Assembly (NCBI RefSeq): GCF_963583255.1
Contig: NC_084813.1
Location: 8,604,001 to 8,668,000 of the forward strand
Source of the DNA: Pyrus communis
Taxonomy: Eukaryota; Streptophyta; Magnoliopsida; Rosales; Rosaceae
DNA: 64,000 nt
Reading direction: 5' to 3'
Numbering within the stretch: the stretch's first letter is position 1; each line of letters starts with the position of its first letter. Of the stretch, positions 54,925 through 64,000 are shown one piece after another. Below the pieces are notes generated by a model. The model did no database searches, was not told the DNA's origin, and saw only the letters and a program-made list of their open reading frames with translations. Position numbers and translations under genes: made by a program.

Positions 54925-55877
54925 ATTAGTAATCATAAGAATATTCATCATCATCATTTCCTTGACTTGCACCTTAACTTGGGGTATAGGCATGAGATGG
55001 TGGACTTAGAATATAGGCATGAGATGGATATCACCTTGAAGGATATTCCTTACTGCATTCTTTCGCATATTTTCCTTTTGATCACAGAAGAACTTCATCC
55101 TATTTTGAGTGTATTGGTTGAGGTCCTCCCTCATTATATCAAAATCGAACATTCCTTGCTCCAATTCTCATTGCTTCTCAAAGACCAAGTGCATTCGGAC
55201 CATCTATTCCTCCCGAGTCTCTCGGCGTTTAGCTAATTTTTCAAATTCGGAAGAAATTGTTACACGAATCGGATTTTGCATCTTCTCTTTTCTTTTGCTT
55301 CGTTTTGCTTATCTTCTTTCTAAGGGTTTGTATAAGAAGAAGTTGGGGTCACCGAATTGTTACCTTGATTGCTAACATTTGCGTTTGAGGCTTCATTAGT
55401 AAATAATTTTCCCCATTGTTGGTATCGGTTCCCCACCTTAGACATTCTTTGAGGACATCTCAAGCATGATGCAACTTAAAAGTTTGGTTTTTGGGTGTAG
55501 TTCGTCTTGTAAATCATCATTGCTTTGTCACCCAAGGCAAGGAATACATAAATACAATTAGCTACAAAATAAGAGTGTGTAAATGAAAAATAAACTATGA
55601 ACGGAGAAACTCACCACTTCTACGGTGCTCCTCCAACTAGCCATGTCAACCATGGCTCTCTCCAAGCTTCATTTTCACAAAGTGCACGATTTGTTGATAA
55701 CTTCCCTTCGATTGGTGTTGGAGTATGAATGAACTTATCAACGATTTTAGCCCAAAAAACTCTTTTAGTTTGATTCATGCCAACGACACCATCTTCGCTA
55801 GTACAAACCTATACTAAGCACAAAGTAACATCTTCCTCATTTAACCAATTACGACTTCTAATATGATCTTTTGCCAT
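54925..55877 (-). pseudogene. PIF/Harbinger-associated SANT/NAM-like ORF, degenerate
   Basis: Starts at the ATG at 55,877 (MAKDHIRSRNWLNEEDVTLC) and continues, after a TAG, as TSEDGVVGMNQTKRVFWAKI then PTPIEGKLSTNRALCENEAW. Later pieces read KLHHA-DVLKECLRW near 55,475, then the helical segment RVTISSEFEKLAKR near 55,240 and NRMKFFCDQKENMRKNAVRN near 55,050. It ends near the SPPSHAYTPS-like repeats. This is the layout of the plant SANT/NAM-associated proteins carried by PIF/Harbinger elements (often annotated as glutathione S-transferase T3-like). Stops, frameshifts and a rearranged middle make it a pseudogene. Imperfect TTGGGTTAAAA-type terminal repeats lie near 54,460-54,600 and 56,390-56,480. 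Confidence 0.68.
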
Positions 55878-56540
55878 CTTGAAAAATTGGGAAATGGGAA
55901 GAAATGGTTTTGGAAGATGGTAGAAAGAAAAATTGGAAGAATTGTATGAGAAAAATGAATTTTGTGTGGATGTTGAACAAATACATAGGTATTATAGAGT
56001 TTTTGTATAAATTTTGATTTTAATAATTTTTATAATTATTTCAGTCGTTGGATTTAATTTTGAGCCATTAGGTCTATTTTCTACCATTAGATTTAATAAT
56101 ATTACATCACAGCCATTGGATTCAATGAATTTATAAATAAATGAATAAATTAAATAAATTTGAATCTGGACCGTTGGTTCACGGTCTAGTTAACCATAGT
56201 CGTTGGATAAAATAAGGAGTTGTTGGGCTCATATAAGGGGCCAACACGCCCACATGTGTGGGACCCATGTCAGCGCCTTGCCATGCAATGCGTTGGGCGA
56301 GTGAAGCTTGCATGTCTTGGGAAAAGTTGCGTGTGTCCACTTTAATCTATGGGCTAGCCCACTAACCTAGTAGGGGATCCTGGTTGGAATTGGCCCCAAA
56401 TTTGAGTTTTGGGCTAAAACTCATTTTTAGCCCAAGGATTGGAACAAGTTGGGGTGGTTTGAGATGCCAAATCTTGAGTTTTACTCTAAGGATTATAATA
56501 GGTCTAATAATCTTATCAAATGCATAAATAATAATTTTTC

Positions 56541-57012
56541 TTGAAATTTTTAAGATCCAGCAAATATATCAATTGTGGCACACCTAATCATATGATGACT
56601 TGTTTTAAATGCCCTGATGCCATTATTAAGGTTATTGATAAGAAAAACATAATGTTTATGTGCGGTGAGGATAATAAGCTATGCCTTGTAACTATGCCCC
56701 GAAGGTATAGCCTCCATGCTTCTAGTGTGGTAGTAGCAGAGGCTTTGGCTATTCTCTGGGGATGCGAAATGGGCATCTTTTTGGGTTTTAATTCGGTGAT
56801 TATAGAGTCCGATTCGTTGGAGTTTATCTCGTCTGAGGGATGTATTGACAAATGAAAGTTGGGAGGCCTTTCCTGCTTTGATCAAAAGCAAGAAACTTGG
56901 AGAGTCCCTTCAAGACTATCGCTGGTCTTGGATCCCAAGATTAGCCAACATGACGGCGGACCATCTAGGGTCGCAACAAAGTCGGGAGATGTGTGACTTC
57001 ACTTGGGTCGAT
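56541..57012 (+). pseudogene. RNase H (RVT_3-type) fragment of LINE-like origin
   Basis: Reads RRYSLHASSVVVAEALAILW, GCEMGIFLGFNSVIIESDSL, the A-E-A / ESDS pattern of plant RNase H-like domains attached to LINE-type reverse transcriptases. It stops at 56,853. After a one-base shift it continues as WEAFPALIKSKKLGES, DYRWSWIPRLANMTADHLGS, QQSREMCDFTWVD, the expected C-terminal part with the conserved D. The sequence is cut at 57,012 by element B. Non-functional. Confidence 0.8.
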
Positions 57013-58993
57013 TGATGCGTGGTTTATACGCACACAAATTAAACCCTCTTTTTATCAATTGTAGTATAGGTGCAAGTAGGGATCGTTCTGGACCGGGGAT
57101 TAGGAGGGATTGTTAATCACTTGGATTTGACTAAAAAAACGTAAAATAAAGTTTAAAACACTATACTAGACTCAAAGAATGCAAAACTAAACTTTAAATC
57201 ACTAAGACAAACCAAAGACTCAAAATGCTTTAAAACATAAACTAAATTGAACAATAAGGAAAAAGGGGGGAAGAGTTTTGATTTGACGAAAATTGAAATA
57301 ACAAAACAAGTTAATAAACTAAGCAGAATGTAAATGTGAATATGGATGATGGAATAAATGGAATGAAGGCTAGCTAAGGGGTTCTTCTCCACACATGTTA
57401 TACTTGCATACAAGATTGATTCTCAGTTGGTCTTTCGATAAATTATGAAACTCAATGCTCCAAGTTAATTAGGTCCGCTTAAATTAACTTTCAGATTTCC
57501 CTAAATTCATTGGATTGAATGGAATACGCATTACAACCAAATTATTCTTAATCAAAGTCCCTAACTATGGAATACGCATGATAGAGACATTCAACAAAGA
57601 TCATTAAGTTCAATGAAAATTAGAAGTGTTGACGAGGCATTCGTTACTATGGAATACGCATGAAACTTATGCCAAGAATTCGTTTAACGCGATTGTTTAT
57701 AAGCAACCTCCACTACTTGTGAATATAAGTTCATAACGATTAGGTGAAACTCACTTATATTCTAGCGTCATATTCATGCATGAAAATTAAGCTTGCAATC
57801 TCAATGAACATACATAAATAAGTTATCAATCAAACAGTTAAACGAATTGAATCCACAACTTATGAAATTCCAACCAAAAGTAATCAATTCATATTGCAAA
57901 TATAAACATAGTTTCGAATCACCCCCTAGCTAAAGGGGGATTAGTTCCTCATTACTTTGAAATCAAAGAAACACCTAAACATTCCAACAACTCAAACTTG
58001 AATTGTATGAACGTTTAGGCACTCTTCTCTTCCATTCCTCATACGTACAAAACAAAGAGAATTGAATTTAAACTTTGAAATCAAAGAAACACCTAAACAT
58101 TCCAACAACTCAAACTTGAATTGTATGAACGTTTAGGCCCTCTTATCTTCCTCGTTGTTGTAGCACAAGGTCTAAGGTGAGGTTTGGGGAATTATGGAAA
58201 TGGATGAGGAATGGTGGAAATGGAAAGATGGTTTGGATTCTAAGGAAGTGTTTGAGGGGTGTTGTGTTGTGAAATGGAATGAGATGTGAATTGAATGAAT
58301 GAATGCAAGGGTATTTATAGGAGTAGTGGAGGGAACATATGGCTATGTCATTTGTAGGTGAAGTAGGTGGATGTTGTAGGTGAAGTAGGTGGATGTTGTA
58401 GGTGAAGTGGATGTTGCAGGTGAAGTAGGTGGATGTTGTAGGTGAAGTGGGTGGATGTTGTAGGTGAAGTAGGTGGATGTTGTAGGTGAAGTGGATGTTG
58501 TAGGTGAAGTAGGTGGATGTTATGTTAAGTGATAAGTGATAAGTGATATGATATGATAAGTGGTTAAGTGGTGATGATAAGTGATAAGTGATTAACTGAT
58601 ATGATATGTGGTGATGATAAGTGATAAGTGCATGTGAGTTAACTAATGAAGGAAATGCATGTGCAATGACAATGTGTTAGAATGGATGTGTGTTATGCAT
58701 GGCATGATTGGGATTAGGAAAGGTTTAAATGTCCTAAAACTAAAGAGAACAAGGTTCCAACACTTTGGCTCCAATTAGGTCTTCAATTTCGTCCAACACT
58801 TTGGCTTCAAGCATAAGCTATCCGTCCTTAGCCCAAAAGTGCTCCAAAAGTCTCCAAAATGCATCTTTTTGCTCCTTTAGCCATTTGGACCTACAAACAC
58901 ACGAAAATAGCTTAAAGTACTAAAATAACTAAAGAAACATAACGTAAATGTACGAGAACAAGCCATTTAAGTCGCATAAATATGCTCCTATCA
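57013..58993 (-). repeat. 3' LTR of element B
   Basis: 1,981 bp, reverse complement of the A-type LTR (ends TGATGCG...CCTATCA on the plus strand). TATA box on the reverse strand is CTATAAATACCC (about 58,309-58,320). It contains a direct repeat of about 65 bp (57,955-58,020 and 58,075-58,140; both with 'ATTCCAACAACTCAAACTTG') and an 18/22-bp minisatellite at 58,347-58,520. Confidence 0.9.
58347..58520. repeat. 18/22-bp minisatellite in LTR of element B
   Basis: About eight units of GTAGGTGAAGTAGGTGGATG, with shorter 18-bp units lacking TAGG interspersed, followed by GATAAGTGATAAGTGATA-type repeats to about 58,632. Absent from the LTRs of element A. Confidence 0.88.
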
Positions 58994-59758
58994 AATACCC
59001 CCACACTTAGCTTTTGCTAGTCCTCGAGCAAAACAGAAAAACAAAACAAAAAGAACAAAACACAACCTACACCTTCCAACAATCGTATCAGGGACTTCCA
59101 ATGCACATGACAAGTTAAAAATCATTATTCTCACAGATTTGAGCCATCTTTACACTTAAGTACATTCTTAATCATAGTCACCACATACTAGTTCACAATT
59201 AAGCAATTAAAACACATTTCAAATGTAGTAACATGCCTTTAGAGAATTCCCTCAATTTCTTACTAGATGTACTCTCGTTTTTCACACAGATTTTCTGACT
59301 ACACACCCTACACTAGGTATATGTGAGAAGATTGATGTAAACATGTAGACGAACACTCACATATGTTATAATAAGGAAAGCATTTTCTGGAGTTAATAAG
59401 CATGTTTAGATATGATCTCATGAATGGAATGCTACTACTTAGACGCGAGAACCAGTGACACCATAAGCTCATACCAAGTTCAAACTCCACAATTGAAATA
59501 CATAACACTCAATATAGAAGTCAAAGGGTAGTAACGGGGCTAGGGTATTGGCTAACAATGAAAGGTGAAGGATAAACAAACATTCTTAAAGCAATAGTGA
59601 GCAAAGTATTGAATTAGACACTTAGAATTCCCTTAAGAACGCAGAAGTCAACTTTGAACACCCAAGGGAAAATCACACAAAACTTAGGGCCATATTCAAC
59701 TTTTTGGACCCTTTCTTCAACCATCAACGCTCGTGAGTTCATTCTTACTTATTTTCAC

Positions 59759-59806
<48 letters not shown>

Positions 59807-61279
59807 CTTCTTTTTCTTTTGAATCTCAAAACATACATATAAACGTAAGAACAAACTTTTACTCCCCCACACTCATTTTCTTGCATAATGTAACTCAAAA
59901 GGAATTCATTTAAGTCATGCTCACTAAACTTTAAGAACAAGGGTATAGGAAAGTCCTACTCTAAGCTAGGTAAGGGGTGATGTGGGTAAACAAGGAATAA
60001 AGGCAAAACGAGGCTCAACGGGGTTAAAACTTACAACATATACGAAGTATGGGAAGTAAGGCTATTTGGCTATGGTGGTGGTCACTACACAACTTCTTCT
60101 TGAATATGTGTTATGCAAATCAATAACATGCTTTGAATGAAATGGGCATGAGTTCTAGCATTTGGAACTATATGATGAAACGCCTTCTAAGTAGTAACCA
60201 AGCAAAGAATAATGAGATCATGCAACGACTTTAGAAAACAAGAAATCACAGATTATACTCTCCAAAGAACGTTATAGGCTCAAGTCTCTCAGGGTTGTAG
60301 CGTTTGTTTGAGTTCCTTCCTTCAAACATGTTACAAAAACGAATTTTTTTCTTTTATGATTGCATGTGAAGTCATACATTATAACCATAACCAAGCATAT
60401 ACCAAGAGTAAATCAAACTTTTCTCTATGTTTATAACTCTTTCAAACCGTCATGCAATTATAAACCAAATCCTTATCATTGTGTTGGAAGGTACCCTAAG
60501 ACACAAACACACAAAAACGACTCAAAACACTCTTTTTAGGCTTTTCAAAACAATTTTTTCAAATTTTTATGGTATTTTCGGAGTTATAAAAACAAAACAT
60601 ACTAAAACACTCTAAAACAACTTTAAAACACCTTAAAACAGTAAGGAACAACATTTCAAATTATGGGCGATAAAATCCCACGAATTTGCATTAACAACAT
60701 TAGTTACCCCCCCACACTTAAATCAAACATTGTCCTCAATGTTTTAAGCTTAAAATCATACAAAGCATAAGTAAACACACAAAAAGCATTTAAACATACT
60801 AAACATGGCAGAATGTAAATAACAAAGAGAAGAGTTTAGAGACGCAAATCTGGTTGTGGAATGTAAATTCCATCTTCTCCTTGTTGATTTCATTGAGGCT
60901 TGATGTTGTTGATTCCACAGGGGTTCCTCCCATCGTTGATTTTCCTTTGTGCTACTCTTGAACTGGGCAGCAGGATTCTTTTGGTCTCCCCCGAAGGTCT
61001 GAGCATACCCCTTTGGTCTGTTTCTTTGTTCAATCTTTCCAATTCGTATTGAAAAGGGTTGGAGGATAACTCAGCCTATGTTTGTCTCCACATGCTTCAA
61101 TGTATCATTTTCACTTGCCTTACTCGCGCCCCTTTGCAGAAGTGGTCCCTTCTCCGGAAGTGTATCAACCGTTGAAGATGACTACTCGAGAGCAACGCTA
61201 GGTAAGCAATCAGGAATAGATTCCAGGCAGTTGGCTCCAGATCGGAAGACTGACTCCAAGTGCTGGCTGATTGCTTCTT
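58994..61279 (-). other. Non-coding 3' region of element B
   Basis: Begins with the polypurine tract (58,994-59,008, read on the reverse strand). Contains further inverted AAGTGTGGGGG boxes at about 59,864 and 60,708 and a run of about 43 T (59,764-59,806) where element A has an A-rich repeat. Collinear with 44,115-45,933 of element A. Small ORFs here are not supported as genes. Confidence 0.75.
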
Positions 61280-61676
61280 TTACTTTGCCATGCAAGTAAT
61301 AACAAGGACAAAGAAAAAGACAGGGAAAAAGCATGATATGAGATACTTTTGCTTTTGACCTTGATGATATGAGATACCTTTGCTTTGAAGAAGCGGTGAA
61401 TGAATCAGCACATGCTTCAATCCGCCGTTTCCTCCTGGGTCATATGTACTCCAGGCATCTGGTATCATCTTTGGGGAAGAAGAAAGAATTGAGTATTTCG
61501 AAAGGCTTTGCTGGGAGTGCGCCCTCAGAGGTGAGGGAGAGTTGGGCATTTTCTTCAGGTTTGCCCTGCCATAAAAGACGAAGGTCGACATATATAGAGA
61601 TAATATCAAGTGGTGGTACTTTTTACCCTTGTCGACAAACGTTTTGATCCCGCAAATCCGGCTTTTTGAAATAGTG

Positions 61677-61770
61677 GCGCCTCTTCGATCTTTGAATACG
61701 CCTCTTCGATTTCTGAGCAGGCGCCCCTTCGATTTCTGAACGACGCCCCTTCGCTTTCTGAACGACACGT
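61677..61770. repeat. About four 23-bp units upstream of antisense ORF, element B
   Basis: Units of the type CGCCYCTTCGATTTCTGAAC, the complement of the two units at 43,282-43,334 in element A. They lie about 370-460 bp upstream of the ORF start. Confidence 0.8.
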
Positions 61771-61886
61771 GGTAGTGCAGATGCGGCTTCTTTTGACAAA
61801 GCTGCACACGTCTTCTGAAAAGCAGAGAAAGCGTCGCCGGATTTTGCGCTTGTCGGCTAAAGATGTGTAGTTGCGATGATGGCCTC

Positions 61887-62025
61887 CACGTGCTTTCAGC
61901 TTTGTCAGAAATCTTTTGACAAAGTTGAACGCGTTTTCTGAAAAGTCGAGAACGCGTCGCCTTGATTACGCCGGAAATTCCGGCTTTTTGAATTGGTGGA
62001 CGCGTCGCCTTGGCTTCTTATAGAG
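61887..62025 (+). promoter_or_regulatory. Putative promoter of antisense ORF, element B
   Basis: G-box CACGTG (61,887-61,892), palindrome AGCTTTGTCA / TGACAAAGTT with one mismatch (61,898-61,927; contains TTGAC), CGCGTCGCC words (about 61,955 and 62,000) and TATA-like CTTCTTATAGAG (62,014-62,025), about 112 bp before the ATG at 62,137. A second, more diverged copy of the TTTTGACAAAG...CGTCGCC block lies just upstream (61,791-61,850), a local tandem duplication. Confidence 0.6.
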
Positions 62026-62136
62026 CTATCGATCACCACAACAAACACACTCTGAAGAACTCCCATTCTTGAAAATCGACTCCGACCCTTTGAAAATTTA
62101 CTCCATCAACCCCTTCTCTTTGAACACTTTTGAAAA

Positions 62137-62832
62137 ATGGCAAACTCATCGAACCTTAGCTTGGAATTGAGCCTTAGCAGTGATGCGGCCGCGCCGCGTC
62201 AAGGTAACGTATGGCGCCCTTCTTTCTTTTCTTCTAACGGTCCTCTCACAAGTGAAGACTCCGTGATGCAGGACGCCACAACAGCTACAATAGTAGCTAG
62301 GAACCTCCTCACTCCAAAAGATAGTAGGCTGCTGTCAGGACGGTCCGATGAGTTGGCCGTTCAAGAGTCCCTCGCACTTAGTGTTCAGTGTGCGAGTTCT
62401 GTGTCCAACATGGGCCAACGCCTGCTTGCCCGCTCCCGTCAGGTGGAATCTTTGATGGCAGAGGTGGAAAGTCTCAAGCAGGAGATCAAACTGCTTAAGT
62501 ACGAGAATAGAAGTTTGCACGTGCTTGCCAACAACTATTCGACGGGTATGAAGAGGAAGCTTGATGAGCTACAAGAATCCAATGGTCGGATGCAAAGTGA
62601 CCGTCAAACTGACCGTCAAAGGCTTGCGGCTTACTTCCAGAGGCACATTTTTCCGGGCTCATCCAGCGTTTGGCCAAGTATTGAGGCCTCTTCTTTGATG
62701 CCTCCCGCTCCGATACCTTCCGCCCCGATGCCTTCCGCCTCGATGCCTTCTGCTCCGATGCCTTCCGCATCTATGCCTCCTGCTTCTAGAGTTTTGCCCA
62801 GTAGTGGGGCTTCAAGTAAACGCCCTTTGTGA
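62137..62832 (+). CDS. Antisense coiled-coil ORF with LxLxL motif, element B
   Basis: Intact 231-codon ORF from ATG 62,137, on the strand opposite to the gag of element B. Begins MANSSNLSLELSLSSDAAAP, giving overlapping LxLxL motifs at residues 7-13. A middle block (STKDSRLLSGRSDELAVQES-like: LLTPKDSRLLSGRSDELAVQ) is nearly identical to element A. A coiled coil SLMAEVESLKQEIKLLKYEN (about 106-125) and MKRKLDELQESNGRMQ follow. A short DRQTDRQ duplication and a C-terminal run of PSAPMPSASM repeats (about residues 188-210) are absent from element A. It ends SSGASSKRPL. No catalytic domain; cellular role unknown. The open frame and close match to A suggest constraint, which is inference. Confidence 0.78.
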   Translation: MANSSNLSLELSLSSDAAAPRQGNVWRPSFFSSNGPLTSEDSVMQDATTATIVARNLLTPKDSRLLSGRSDELAVQESLALSVQCASSVSNMGQRLLARSRQVESLMAEVESLKQEIKLLKYENRSLHVLANNYSTGMKRKLDELQESNGRMQSDRQTDRQRLAAYFQRHIFPGSSSVWPSIEASSLMPPAPIPSAPMPSASMPSAPMPSASMPPASRVLPSSGASSKRPL

Positions 62833-62852
62833 AGCTCCATCATTCTGCCATG

Positions 62853-62893
62853 TTTTTTTTTTTTTTTTTTTTTTTTTTTTCATAAATTTAGTA

Positions 62894-62925
<32 letters not shown>
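62853..62925. repeat. Two poly(T) runs between convergent ORFs, element B
   Basis: T runs at 62,853-62,880 and 62,896-62,925, each followed by CATAAA. They fill the 105-bp gap between the stop of the antisense ORF (62,832) and the stop of the gag-like ORF (62,937). Confidence 0.9.
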
Positions 62926-62936
62926 CATAAATAAAA

Positions 62937-64000
62937 TCAAACAGCATGGAATTTATCTTTGAATGGGCGGTGATACTTGAAATGATCCGGTAATAGTTTA
63001 AATTCCAGATTGGGTGCCTGAATCATTAACCACATGTTAGTATAAAAGAAAATTGAAATTCGGGGAGGCGGCTTACCTGTGTGCTCCAAAATGAACTCCA
63101 GAATAAACACCCCTTCGAAAGTTATGACTTGTCCCGTGTCATAAAATCCAACTTCCTTGGGAATTGTGGTTTCAAATATGTCCTCTTTGATGCATTCTAC
63201 ATCTTCTCCAGCCACTACCTTCTCTTGAATCATTCTTCTTGGTGTACAAAGTCCTTTGAAGAATTCAACACCATCTAAAACTTGCTGTGTTGCACCAAGA
63301 ATTTGAATAGCATTTTGCTCCTTTGGGAAGGCTTCCACGATGTCCTTTTTACTCTCTTCTTGGTTGGGAATCAAAAACCTGCTAGGAAAAGGGACATTGG
63401 GTGGAATAACATCAGAATAACATGGAATTGGGACGTCCTTACTGGTGGTGGGTGGTTTAGAGGGCTTAGGGATCTGCGGCAAGGGTTGTTCTACCCTTGC
63501 CGTGTGCATGTCTTCTTCCTCCTCCTCAATTAGCAGCTCTTCATCCACTTCTAGGCTATGTTTGGACATTTTTAGGTCAGCTCCAACCTCCATAGCACTT
63601 CCCAAAGTGATAGCATTATGGATTTCAAAATCTTCCTTCGAGTTTTCAATAGTTGAGTTGGAGAGTTCACTTTGCTCTTGAATTTGTTTCATGAACTCCA
63701 TAATCTGCCCAAATTGCTCGTCCAATTTACCCAACTCCTTGGCTTGATTTTGTGACCTCTGCGCCAAAGAGGTTAGTAATTGAAAATTTTTATCATTATC
63801 CATGGACATACTTGAACTTGATTGGAATTGTTGTGGGGGAGGTTGTGGTGGCTGCATAGGTGTTGTATTGAACTCATCATATGGTTGCCAATATGCTTCT
63901 TGTTGAGCCTCCTTGGCTTGATTTTGTGACCCCTGCGCCAAAGAATTTATTTCATTAAGAATTTGATTATAATCTATTGGCAAACTTGAATTTAATTGAG
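62937..64000 (-). CDS. Shortened Athila-like gag / protease-linker protein, element B (5' end outside window)
   Basis: Reverse-strand ORF, open from the right edge to TGA at 62,937 (at least 354 codons). It contains IDYNQILNEINSLAQGSQNQ, YWQPYDEFNTTPMQPPQPPP and the Athila-like NAITLGSAMEVG. Unlike element A it also keeps EFFKGLCTPRRMIQEKVV, the gag C-terminal region of Athila proteins. It ends LEFKLLPDHFKYHRPF, the linker normally just upstream of reverse transcriptase. The deletion of pol is thus shared with A, but B retains a stretch that A has lost. Paired with the antisense ORF at 62,137-62,832. The true start codon is outside the window. Confidence 0.82.
   Translation of the reverse strand, partial: QLNSSLPIDYNQILNEINSLAQGSQNQAKEAQQEAYWQPYDEFNTTPMQPPQPPPQQFQSSSSMSMDNDKNFQLLTSLAQRSQNQAKELGKLDEQFGQIMEFMKQIQEQSELSNSTIENSKEDFEIHNAITLGSAMEVGADLKMSKHSLEVDEELLIEEEEEDMHTARVEQPLPQIPKPSKPPTTSKDVPIPCYSDVIPPNVPFPSRFLIPNQEESKKDIVEAFPKEQNAIQILGATQQVLDGVEFFKGLCTPRRMIQEKVVAGEDVECIKEDIFETTIPKEVGFYDTGQVITFEGVFILEFILEHTGKPPPRISIFFYTNMWLMIQAPNLEFKLLPDHFKYHRPFKDKFHAV

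Larger units (their letters stand above)
57013..64000 (-). mobile_element. Element B: inverted relative of element A, running off the window
   Basis: Same layout as element A on the reverse strand: 3' LTR (57,013-58,993), polypurine tract (58,994-59,008), long non-coding region, antisense ORF (here on the plus strand), gag-like ORF; the 5' LTR is beyond 64,000. The left flank is TCGAT (57,008-57,012), which should reappear beyond the right edge. No pol domain is seen. It is clearly diverged from A, so the two are separate family members and not a recent duplication. Confidence 0.88.

Noticed and set aside
55109..55375. 88-codon plus-strand ORF
   Set aside because: Shadow of the reverse-strand Harbinger-associated pseudogene, which explains the sequence better.

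Overview
The window is nuclear DNA of a flowering plant. It shows GT-AG introns, long AT-rich intergenic stretches, tRNA-derived SINEs, a 5S-containing Cassandra LTR and many LTR retrotransposons. Repeat families and protein relatives look most like Rosaceae (apple/pear group); that placement is inference from family knowledge, not from a search.

Only three host genes are supported. (1) 11,623-17,412 (+) is an intact 12-exon gene for a TauE/SafE-family membrane protein (489 aa). Its first intron holds a solo Cassandra LTR. (2) 28,128-31,252 (+) is a second TauE/SafE copy that is broken: a 1-bp deletion, loss of three exons, a 7-bp duplication and a shortened exon 11. (3) 51,785-52,186 (-) is an intact two-exon dynein light chain LC8 gene (99 aa).

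The rest is mostly nested retrotransposons. 1-9,010: an Athila-like LTR interrupting a degenerate Ty3/gypsy element (RNase H and integrase, a reverse-strand plant-mobile-domain pseudogene, then an LTR). 21,860-26,781: the 3' part of another gypsy element with a 136-bp tandem array, a reverse-strand gag-like/coiled-coil pseudogene and an LTR. 36,125-38,748: an LTR of a tRNA-Met-primed gypsy element. 38,749-47,877: a complete young non-autonomous Athila-like element (A) with a TATGT target duplication. 52,690-53,890: a solo LTR. 57,013-64,000: an inverted relative of A (element B), running off the right edge. Smaller items include two inverted SINEs with clear target duplications, a 34-bp tandem array, MITE-like elements, a PIF/Harbinger-associated pseudogene and an RNase H (LINE-type) fragment.

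The most interesting system is in elements A and B. Both have lost reverse transcriptase, RNase H and integrase. They keep only a shortened gag/protease-linker ORF, and both carry an intact ORF of about 230 codons on the opposite strand. That ORF encodes a protein with an N-terminal LxLxL (EAR-like) motif and a coiled coil. It is preceded by a promoter-like block conserved in order and spacing: G-box, W-box-containing palindrome and TATA about 110 bp from the ATG. Two other gypsy lineages here also carry unrelated reverse-strand ORFs beside their 3' LTR, so antisense cargo next to the 3' LTR recurs in the window.
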